7,305 nucleotides of DNA from Nitriliruptoraceae bacterium (GTDB taxonomy: Bacteria; Actinomycetota; Nitriliruptoria; Nitriliruptorales; Nitriliruptoraceae). Position numbers and translations under genes: made by a program. Below are positions 1 through 5,700 of this stretch, piece by piece. Numbering within the stretch: position 1 is the first letter of the stretch; each line of letters begins with the position of its first letter. The stretch lies in NCBI GenBank assembly GCA_007118045.1, contig SKTG01000496.1, forward strand, positions 1-7,305. Reading direction: 5' to 3'. The notes beneath the pieces were generated by a model that made no database searches, had not been told where the DNA came from, and saw nothing but the letters and a program-made list of their open reading frames with translations.

Positions 1-1766
1 ATCCCGGCCCGGTAACACGCCTTCCATTCGTCACTCATCTCGGAGAAGATGGCATCGCGTATCGAGCGGCCGCGCCAGTACGGCAGGATGCGATCCCGTT
101 GCACCCGGTAATCCTCCGGGTCCACCCGGAAGTCCACCAGCACGGGCTGATCGGTGATCGCGAAGGCCTTCTCGAGCGTCGCGTCGAGGTCCTCGACCGC
201 GGAGACCCGGAAGCCGGGGATGCCGTAGGCGTCCGCGAGCTTGAGCAGGTCGGGCAACGCCTGGGGCAACGCGACCTGTGAGCGCCGGTCGTCGTAGAAC
301 AGCGACTGCCACTGCCGCACCATCCCGAGGAAACCGTTGTTGATCACGCAGAACACGACGGGGATGTCGTGCTGAACGGCGGTCGCCAGCTCCTGGAAGG
401 TCATCTGGAAGCAACCGTCGCCGTCGATCGCCACCACCGGCACGTCGCGACCGACCCCGGCCTTCGCGCCGATCGCGGCCGGGACGGCGAAGCCCATCGT
501 GCCCAGACCACCGGAGTTGATCCACTGCCGACAGCGGCTGTATGGGATCAGCTGCGAGGCCCACATCTGATGCTGGCCGACACCGGACACGTAGACCGCC
601 TCGTCGCCCCACCGCTCGTAGATGGCCCTGATGGCGGTCTGCGGCTTCAGCACCCCCCGTTCCGGCTGGTCGACGCGCAACGGGTGTTCCCGGTCCAGGT
701 CGGCGAGATGCGCCCGCCACGCCGTCGTGTCCGGGAGCAGCCGCTCGAGCTCCCCCTTGACGGCCTTGTCCTCGAGCACGTGGGTCAGCTGCTCGAGCAC
801 CACCTTGACGTCCCCCACGATCGGGACGTCGACGGCACGGTTCTTGCCGATCTCCGCGGGATCGACGTCGACGTGGATCACCTTGGCGTGCGGCGCGAAC
901 GCGTCGAGTCGACCCGTCACCCGGTCGTCGAACCGGGCTCCGAGGGTCACGAGCAGGTCGGCCTCCTGGAGGGCGCGCACGGCCCCGTAGTGACCGTGCA
1001 TTCCCGGCATCCCCATGGCCAGCTCGTGGCCGTCGGGGAACACGCCCCTGGCCATCAGGGTGGTCACGACGGGCAGCTCGAGCCGGGTCGCGAACTCGAA
1101 CAGCTCGTCGGCGGCGTCGGCCCGCACCAGGCCGCCCCCGGCGTAGATGACGGGCCGCTCCGCCGCCGCGATCAGATCGAGCGCCTCGCGGATCATCTTG
1201 CCGTGGCCGCGCACGGTCGGGCGGTAGCCGGGGAGATCGACCCCGTCGTGCCAGGCCCACTCCATGGTGGCGTTGAGCACGTCCTTCGGCAGGTCGACGA
1301 GCACGGGACCGGGGCGACCGCTCCGGGCCACGTGGAAGGCCTCCTTGATGGCGTCGGGGACCCGAGCGACCTCGCGCACCAGCTCGTTGTGCTTGGTGAT
1401 GGGCATCGTGATGCCGGTGACGTCGGCCTCCTGGAAGGCGTCGGAGCCGATCGCGCTGGTGGCCACCTGTCCCGTGATCGCCAGCACCGGGATCGAGTCC
1501 ATGTTGGCGTCGGCGAGGCCCGTGACGAGGTTGGTCGCCGCAGGGCCCGAGGTCACGATGCACACCCCGACGCGTCCGGTGGCGTGGGCGTATCCCTCGG
1601 CCATGTGGATGGCGCCCTGTTCGTGCCGGACCAGCACGTGCTCGAACCCGGCCTCGATCATGGGATCGTACGCGGGCAGGATGGCGCCACCCGGGTAGCC
1701 GAAGACCGTGTCGACGCCGAGCGCCTCCAGGCTCTTCATCACCGCTTGTGCGCCTGAGATCCGCAT
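1..1766 (-). CDS. ilvB: Acetolactate synthase (acetohydroxyacid synthase) large, catalytic subunit; 3' end runs off the window
   Basis: This is the ThDP- and FAD-dependent first common enzyme of valine, leucine and isoleucine synthesis; it condenses pyruvate with pyruvate or 2-oxobutyrate. 588 codons are visible with no stop. The ThDP pyrimidine domain is residues 1-165, with the catalytic glutamate at E49 (RHEQGA). The central FAD-type domain is about 190-320 (GARFDDRVTG near 275). The ThDP pyrophosphate domain includes GVGQHQMW near 395, the metal-binding GDGCFQM near 447 through INN near 474, and VRQWQSLFY near 486. ATG at 1766 is chosen because GGGAGG lies 6 bases upstream and an in-frame stop at 1790-1788 limits extension; an in-frame GTG at 1772 would overlap that site. 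From residue 553 onward the usual family ending (a motif like VWPMV-AG) is missing and replaced by unfamiliar sequence including LPYWRGRSIRDAIF. A leader-peptide attenuator precedes the gene. ilvN and ilvC probably follow beyond the left edge, which is inference from known actinobacterial operons. Confidence 0.96.
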   Translation of the reverse strand, partial: MRISGAQAVMKSLEALGVDTVFGYPGGAILPAYDPMIEAGFEHVLVRHEQGAIHMAEGYAHATGRVGVCIVTSGPAATNLVTGLADANMDSIPVLAITGQVATSAIGSDAFQEADVTGITMPITKHNELVREVARVPDAIKEAFHVARSGRPGPVLVDLPKDVLNATMEWAWHDGVDLPGYRPTVRGHGKMIREALDLIAAAERPVIYAGGGLVRADAADELFEFATRLELPVVTTLMARGVFPDGHELAMGMPGMHGHYGAVRALQEADLLVTLGARFDDRVTGRLDAFAPHAKVIHVDVDPAEIGKNRAVDVPIVGDVKVVLEQLTHVLEDKAVKGELERLLPDTTAWRAHLADLDREHPLRVDQPERGVLKPQTAIRAIYERWGDEAVYVSGVGQHQMWASQLIPYSRCRQWINSGGLGTMGFAVPAAIGAKAGVGRDVPVVAIDGDGCFQMTFQELATAVQHDIPVVFCVINNGFLGMVRQWQSLFYDDRRSQVALPQALPDLLKLADAYGIPGFRVSAVEDLDATLEKAFAITDQPVLVDFRVDPEDYRVQRDRILPYWRGRSIRDAIFSEMSDEWKACYRAG

Positions 1767-1772
1767 AGCCAC

Positions 1773-1778
1773 CCTCCC
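1773..1778 (-). promoter_or_regulatory. Ribosome binding site of ilvB, repeating the attenuator arm
   Basis: GGGAGG lies six bases before the ilvB ATG and decides that start. The surrounding octamer CCGGGAGG (1780-1773) is identical to the first eight bases of the 3' arm of the terminator-like hairpin at 1837-1830. The 5' arm of that hairpin (1851-1842) could therefore pair with either copy. This permits, but does not prove, control by sequestering the ribosome binding site. Confidence 0.75.
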
Positions 1779-1813
1779 GGGTCCTCGTCAGCCCGCGCCG
1801 TCGGCCGTGAAAC

Positions 1814-1827
1814 CTTCCTGACGGAAG
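1814..1827 (-). other. Small hairpin between attenuator terminator and ilvB
   Basis: On the transcript strand CTTCC (1827-1823), the loop GTCA and GGAAG (1818-1814) form a perfect 5-bp stem with a 4-base loop. It starts on the base after the terminator-like stem ends. It could stack under that stem or compete weakly with it; its role is unknown. Confidence 0.4.
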
Positions 1828-1851
1828 AACCTCCCGGGGCTCCGGGAGGTT
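1828..1851 (-). terminator. Terminator-like hairpin of the ilvB attenuator
   Basis: On the minus strand the arm AACCTCCCGG (1851-1842) and the arm CCGGGAGGTT (1837-1828) are perfect reverse complements, a 10-bp stem around a 4-base AGCC loop. The bases after it (TTCTTCC overall) make only a weak U-tract, as is common in high-GC actinobacteria. It lies 26 bases after the leader peptide stop codon and 61 bases before ilvB, the expected place for an attenuator terminator. Confidence 0.7.
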
Positions 1852-1852
1852 C

Positions 1853-1878
1853 GCGCGTGCTCAGGGGCGAGCACGCGC
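1853..1878 (-). promoter_or_regulatory. Pause-type hairpin starting at the leader stop codon
   Basis: GCGCGTGCTC (1878-1869) and GAGCACGCGC (1862-1853) are perfect reverse complements, a 10-bp stem with a 6-base loop. The first base of the stem is the last base of the leader's TAG. A ribosome at the nearby valine codons or at the stop would cover its 5' arm, so leader translation should affect folding. Its 3' arm could also pair with 1798-1790 (8 of 9 bases), enclosing the terminator hairpin. I did not find an antiterminator that clearly excludes the terminator. Confidence 0.6.
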
Positions 1879-1946
1879 TACGGAACGACCACGATGACGC
1901 GGAGACGGCTGAACCGTCCCACCGCGATGCTCGGGTCCCGCAGCAC
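1878..1946 (-). CDS. ilvB leader (attenuator) peptide, 22 residues
   Basis: A GTG-initiated 22-codon reading frame ends in TAG. GAGGAG at 1957-1952 lies five bases before the GTG, as good a ribosome binding site as that of any gene here. The peptide begins MLRDPSIAVG and ends RVIVVVP: four valines and one isoleucine in a five-codon run (codons 17-21) just before the stop. Runs of the end-product amino acids next to a terminator hairpin are the hallmark of ribosome-mediated attenuation. Actinobacterial ilvBNC leaders such as that of Corynebacterium glutamicum have the same kind of control run. Stalling when charged Val- or Ile-tRNA is scarce would be expected to favour ilvB expression. The peptide itself probably has no other function. 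It is too short for ordinary gene finders. The exact initiation codon is inferred from the binding site. Confidence 0.82.
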   Translation of the reverse strand: MLRDPSIAVGRFSRLRVIVVVP

Positions 1947-1959
1947 GTGCGCTCCTCGT

Positions 1960-1975
1960 GTGACAACCGCGTCAC
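1960..1975. repeat. Inverted repeat GTGAC-N6-GTCAC upstream of the leader peptide
   Basis: GTGAC (1960-1964) and GTCAC (1971-1975) form a perfect 5+5 inverted repeat with a 6-base spacer, just upstream of the leader's ribosome binding site. It could be an operator or the base of a small transcript hairpin. Ten matching bases in GC-rich DNA can arise by chance, so this is tentative. Confidence 0.25.
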
Positions 1976-2029
1976 GTCGAGAGCGACGTTCCGCGTCGTT
2001 GACCGCCGGCGGAGCCGGACGGCCAGCCG

Positions 2030-2058
2030 ATGGTGACCCGTCGAACAGCGCAGGTCAA
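2030..2058 (-). promoter_or_regulatory. Candidate promoter for the ilvB leader transcript
   Basis: TTGACC (2058-2053) resembles a -35 element. Seventeen bases later is CACCAT (2035-2030), a poor -10 match that keeps the second A and final T. Transcription would start near 2023, about 75 bases before the leader peptide. It is the best sigma70-like pair I found by eye between dxs and the leader; the weak -10 keeps confidence low. Confidence 0.3.
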
Positions 2059-2074
2059 GTCGGGACGTCGACCC

Positions 2075-2109
2075 TCGTCGTCTCGGGCCGCGGCGTCGGC
2101 GGACGACGA
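2075..2109 (-). terminator. Possible weak terminator after dxs
   Basis: Seventeen bases past the dxs stop codon, TCGTCGTC (2109-2102) and GACGACGA (2082-2075) can form an 8-bp stem. The loop is 19 bases and could fold further (GCCG with CGGC). There is no U-tract, so it may be only an accident of GC-rich sequence. The rest of 2126-1947 shows nothing else beyond the candidate promoter and the inverted repeat. Confidence 0.22.
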
Positions 2110-2126
2110 CCCGGCGGGAGGCGGGG

Positions 2127-4022
2127 TCACCGCTCGTCGGCGAGCGCCTTGCGCGTGGCCGCGGCGATACCGGCGGCGTCGAGCCCCAGCTCGGCGAGGA
2201 TGCGATCCGGCTTGCCGTGCGGGAGGAACGTGGAGGGCACACCCAGACGCAGCACCGGCGGGGCGTGCCGCACCCCGGCGAGCTCGACGATGCGGTCCGC
2301 CAGTTCGCTGCCGGCGCCGCCTCCGACCACCCCGTTCTCGACGGTGACCACCAGCGGCGCCTCGGCTGCGGCGGCGAGCATCCTGGCATCCGCCGGCCGC
2401 ACGCTGCGCACGTCCCACAGCTGCGCCTCGATCCCGGCCTCGGCGAGCAGGTCGGCCGCCTCACGGGCGGCGGCGACGCGGTCGCCGACCGCCAGCACGC
2501 ACACGTCCGCGCCCTCACGCACACGGCGTGCCTCGAGCCCGGCCACCTCGTCGTCCTCGGGCCGACCGACGTCGGCGCCGGGGATCACCGCGCCCTTGGC
2601 GAACCTCACGAGGACGGGACCGCGCAGCTCGACCGCCGTGCGGAGCAGGGCCGTCAGGTCCTCCTCGCAGGAGGGCGTCAACACCGTCATCCCCGCGATC
2701 CGCAGCCCGAGCGAGAGGTCGAGGATGCCGTGATGGCTCGGCCCGTCGTCACCGGTGATCCCGGCCCGGTCGAGGACGAACACGACGTGCTCGTCGTGCA
2801 GGGCGACGTCGAGGTTCGCCTGGTCGAAGGCACGGGAGAAGAAGGTCGAGTAGACGGCGACGATGGGCAGCTTGCCGGCGTACGACAGGCCAGCGGCGCA
2901 GGTGACCGCGTGCTGCTCGGCGATCCCGACATCGAGCACCTGATCGGGCTCGCGGGTGGCCAGCGGCAGGAGCCCGGTCGAGCCCGGCATCGCGGCCGTG
3001 ATCGCCACCAGCTCGGGACGTTCCTCGGCGAGCTCGAGCAGGGTCTCGCTGAAGGCGGTCGTCCAGCGCCGCGGTCGGGCGCCGCCCTTGCCTCCCGGCC
3101 CCGTCGCCACGTCGAACGCGGAGGTGTCGTGCAGCTTCTGCTCCGGGTCCGTCTCCGCCGGGGCGTAGCCCTTGCCCTTCTGCGTGAGCACGTGCACCAG
3201 CACCGGCGTGTTCAGCCGCGCCGCGTGCGAGAGCGCGAGCTCCAGCTTGGGCATGTCGTGACCGTCGTACGGACCGAGGTAGCGGATGCCGAGCGCCTCC
3301 ACGAACGACTGCAGCGCCGGTGCCTCGGAGATGGCCGATTTGATCGCCTCAACACCGGCGTCCGTGAGGCGCTCGACGAACGGCAGCCTGGCCAGCGCCC
3401 GGTCGATGTGGCCCCGCAGCGAGCGGTAGCGCGGGTCCGTTCGCAGGTCGGCCACCCGTTCGGAGAGACGGCTGACCGTCTCCGCGTACGAGCGACCGTT
3501 GTCGTTGAGCACGATGATGGCGGGCAGCTGGTGGTGGCCGATGTTGTTCAGCGCCTCGTACGCCATGCCGCCGGTCAGCGCCCCGTCACCCACGATCGCG
3601 ACGAACCGACGTCGGTCCTGCTCGGCCAGGGTGCGCTGTGCCCGGCTCATACCCGCCGTCCACGACAACGCCGTGGACGCGTGGCTGTTCTCGATCAGGT
3701 CCTGCGGAGACTCCTCGCGCGAGGGGTACCCGGACAGGCCACCCGCTCGGCGCAGCGTGTCGAACTGGTCGCGGCGGCCGGTCAGCATCTTGTGCACGTA
3801 GGCCTGGTGGCCGGTGTCCCAGACGAGCAGGTCCCGAGGCGTGTCGAACACCCGGTGCAGCGCGATCGTCAGCTCGACGACGCCGAGGTTGGAGCCGAGG
3901 TGTCCACCGACCTGCGCGACCGCGGCGACGATCGCCTCGCGCAGTTCCTCCGCGAGTACGGGGAGCGCCTCCGCCGGGACCGATTTGACGTCGGTCGACG
4001 AATCGATGGCCTCGAGCACCAC
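2127..4022 (-). CDS. dxs: 1-deoxy-D-xylulose-5-phosphate synthase
   Basis: This ThDP-dependent enzyme condenses pyruvate with glyceraldehyde 3-phosphate, the entry step of the MEP pathway to isopentenyl diphosphate; DXP also feeds thiamine and pyridoxal synthesis in many bacteria. At 631 residues it matches the family (E. coli about 620). The N-terminal domain has GGHLGSNLG with H41 and the metal/ThDP motif GDGALTGGMAYEALNN (145-160) through LNDN (172-175). The middle domain has the catalytic glutamate E369 in VGIAEQHAV and DRAGITGDDGPSHHG (418-432). The C-terminal transketolase domain ends with the conserved PSTFLPHG region. It starts at GTG 4022 with GAGGAG five bases upstream; the next codon is also GTG and would have an 8-base spacing. 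It lies 55 bases after the zinc-ribbon propeller gene. That gap holds only a weak TACCCT -10-like hexamer, so cotranscription is plausible. Cytoplasmic and apparently intact. Confidence 0.97.
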   Translation of the reverse strand: MVLEAIDSSTDVKSVPAEALPVLAEELREAIVAAVAQVGGHLGSNLGVVELTIALHRVFDTPRDLLVWDTGHQAYVHKMLTGRRDQFDTLRRAGGLSGYPSREESPQDLIENSHASTALSWTAGMSRAQRTLAEQDRRRFVAIVGDGALTGGMAYEALNNIGHHQLPAIIVLNDNGRSYAETVSRLSERVADLRTDPRYRSLRGHIDRALARLPFVERLTDAGVEAIKSAISEAPALQSFVEALGIRYLGPYDGHDMPKLELALSHAARLNTPVLVHVLTQKGKGYAPAETDPEQKLHDTSAFDVATGPGGKGGARPRRWTTAFSETLLELAEERPELVAITAAMPGSTGLLPLATREPDQVLDVGIAEQHAVTCAAGLSYAGKLPIVAVYSTFFSRAFDQANLDVALHDEHVVFVLDRAGITGDDGPSHHGILDLSLGLRIAGMTVLTPSCEEDLTALLRTAVELRGPVLVRFAKGAVIPGADVGRPEDDEVAGLEARRVREGADVCVLAVGDRVAAAREAADLLAEAGIEAQLWDVRSVRPADARMLAAAAEAPLVVTVENGVVGGGAGSELADRIVELAGVRHAPPVLRLGVPSTFLPHGKPDRILAELGLDAAGIAAATRKALADER

Positions 4023-4027
4023 TCCCG

Positions 4028-4033
4028 CTCCTC
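4028..4033 (-). promoter_or_regulatory. Ribosome binding site of dxs
   Basis: GAGGAG lies five bases before the first of two tandem GTG codons (4022-4020) and eight before the second (4019-4017). Either could initiate; the proteins differ by one residue. Confidence 0.6.
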
Positions 4034-4077
4034 ACATCCACGCCGCTGGCGATCGCACAGGGTACGTGACGACGCAG

Positions 4078-5646
4078 CTACCCCGGATCGCTCGCCGCCG
4101 TGGACGGTTCGGCGCCGAGGACGGTCCCGGTCTGGCCCCGCGAACGACGCGGCCCCAGACGGTCGGAGCCCTCCGGTGTCAGCCTCGCGACCCGGCCGGC
4201 GCCCAGCACGATCACGTCGCCATCGGCCAGCTGGTAGGCGGGGAACGCGTCCACCAGGTCGGCGACGGGGGCACCGGAGGCCGCGTCCACGACGCGCACC
4301 GTCGGAACGCTCGACGGATCGAAGCCGTCGACGGTGAACACGAACCGGCCGACGAGGGTCGTCCGGTGCGGGGGTGCGTCCGGCGTGGGGTCGGCGAGGT
4401 CGGCCACCGGCGCGCCGTCCTCCCGGTCGAGTACCCACAACGAACCGTCCGTCCGTCGGACCGTGACCACCTCCTCGTCCACGTAGGTGCCGGCGCAGCA
4501 CGGGACCGGACCCGTGTCGCGGCGCCAGCGCACCTCCCCGTCGGTGAGCAGGGCGATCTCGTCGCCCAGTGGGGCCACCAGTGTCCCCCGTGTCGCCGTC
4601 CGCAGCTGCGCGTTGATGCCATGGGAGCGCTCGAGGAGCACCTCACCGTCGACCGCCGACCTGATCGTGGTGTCCTGGCGCCCACCGGCGACCGGCCGGG
4701 TGATCACGAGCTCGCCGCTCGCGTCCAGCTGGTCGAGCCCGTCGTCGAGCGACCGTTCCCACCGGACCGCGCCGTCCACCGGGTCGAGGCCCTGCAGCAC
4801 CGCCTCCGAGGTCAGGACGACCGGACCCCGGTCGCTCAGTGCCGCGTCGGCCACGGATCGCGACCAGCGCGGTCGGCCGGTGCCGGCGTCCAGGGCGAGC
4901 ACCTCGACGTCGCCCCGGGACGGACCCACCCGCCGCGCCGAGCTGACGACCACCACGTCGTCGAGCTCGATGGCGTCACCGACCCGGGACGGCTCGGACA
5001 CACCGACGCGCCAGCGCTCGGAACCGTCCGTGAGCTCCAGGGCCAACAGCTCGTCCTCGACGAGCACGACGGCGAGCTCGTCCGTCGCCGCGTAGACCAG
5101 ATCGCCCGTGCCGAGCCGTTCATGCTCCGTGGCGGGGTCGAACTCCCATCGCACCTCGCCCGTCCGCAGCTCGAGCGCCGCGAGCCGACCGTCCCACCGG
5201 ACGAGCAGGAGGCCGCCACCGACCGTCGGCACCGTCGTGGGGACGATCGGTGGTTCCGGACCGACGCTCCAGACCAGGCAGCCGGGGGCGAAGCAACCAC
5301 CTTCCCCGGACTCCAGCTCGCCCGTGGTCGCCTCGTCGGGCGAGCGCGTTCCGCCCGGATCGGCCGCGGCGGGCAGCTCGACCCGCTCGTCCGACCCGGC
5401 AGCCCGTCCATCCGTGCCCGTGGGGAGCTCGGGGAGCGAGCCAGCGGAGGGACCGAGCACCGCCATCCCGGCCACGAGCAGCCCGACGAGTGCCAGCCAC
5501 GCCTGGCGCGCCCGGAACCCGGAGATCCGCGGGAGGGCGGGCTCGAGGCCATCGGGCACCGACCCACCGCACCACGGGCACCACCGGGCGTCCGGCGTCA
5601 GGCCGTGCCCGCACGACCCGCACGGCCGACGCCTTCGCGCTCCGAT
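4078..5646 (-). CDS. Membrane-anchored PQQ-like beta-propeller protein with N-terminal zinc ribbon, function unknown
   Basis: I do not recognise a characterised family. Counting from a proposed ATC start at 5646, the protein has 522 residues. Residues 9-26 form a zinc ribbon with paired cysteines, CGSC and CPWC (C9, C12, C23, C26). Residues 49-65 are one hydrophobic helix (AWLALVGLLVAGMAVLG), followed by a low-complexity linker to about 115. The rest is a beta-propeller with repeated short motifs such as LAALELRTGEVRWEF, LLALELTDGSERWRVG, VLALDAGTGRPRW and VDGAVRWERS, like the PQQ/BamB-type repeat. Extra cysteines at 118, 123 and 383-384 could form disulfides. The likely topology is ribbon in the cytoplasm and propeller outside. 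The only standard start in this frame after the gatB stop is GTG 5559, which would delete the ribbon. GGGAGG nine bases before the ATC supports initiation there. The gene ends in TAG, 55 bases before dxs. A true PQQ enzyme is unlikely, since the dehydrogenase signatures were not seen. Confidence 0.8.
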   Translation of the reverse strand: MGARRRRPCGSCGHGLTPDARWCPWCGGSVPDGLEPALPRISGFRARQAWLALVGLLVAGMAVLGPSAGSLPELPTGTDGRAAGSDERVELPAAADPGGTRSPDEATTGELESGEGGCFAPGCLVWSVGPEPPIVPTTVPTVGGGLLLVRWDGRLAALELRTGEVRWEFDPATEHERLGTGDLVYAATDELAVVLVEDELLALELTDGSERWRVGVSEPSRVGDAIELDDVVVVSSARRVGPSRGDVEVLALDAGTGRPRWSRSVADAALSDRGPVVLTSEAVLQGLDPVDGAVRWERSLDDGLDQLDASGELVITRPVAGGRQDTTIRSAVDGEVLLERSHGINAQLRTATRGTLVAPLGDEIALLTDGEVRWRRDTGPVPCCAGTYVDEEVVTVRRTDGSLWVLDREDGAPVADLADPTPDAPPHRTTLVGRFVFTVDGFDPSSVPTVRVVDAASGAPVADLVDAFPAYQLADGDVIVLGAGRVARLTPEGSDRLGPRRSRGQTGTVLGAEPSTAASDPG

Positions 5647-5649
5647 GGT

Positions 5650-5670
5650 GGCACACCTCCCGGGTGTCCC
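5650..5670 (-). promoter_or_regulatory. Ribosome binding site within a small hairpin, before the zinc-ribbon propeller gene
   Basis: On the minus strand GGGACACC (5670-5663) can pair with GGTGTGCC (5657-5650) at seven of eight positions, with loop CGGGA. The GGGAGG site (5661-5656) lies in the loop and stem end, and the proposed ATC start follows three bases after the stem. Folding would limit access to the site. The hairpin is short and could be chance. Confidence 0.35.
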
Positions 5671-5700
5671 GGGTACGGGGTCCGCCGACGCCGCCGCGCG

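Noticed and set aside
31..1563. Minus-strand open frame of 510 codons within ilvB
   Set aside because: It is the frame shifted relative to ilvB; the true frame carries all the acetolactate synthase motifs, and this one is Arg/Gly-rich noise.
1767..2126. T-box or other tRNA/metabolite riboswitch ahead of ilvB
   Set aside because: I saw no T-box core sequence or specifier arrangement; the leader peptide and hairpins explain the region better.
2217..4337. Plus-strand open frame of 706 codons opposite dxs
   Set aside because: It is antisense to an intact, well-conserved dxs. The translation is rich in Arg, Gly, His and Gln with no domain, typical of the shadow of a GC-rich gene.
5120..5656. Minus-strand GTG frame starting MCHHRSAK just after the GGGAGG site
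   Set aside because: Its spacing to the site is too short (none), its composition is a shadow of the propeller gene, and the zinc ribbon and propeller lie in the other frame.
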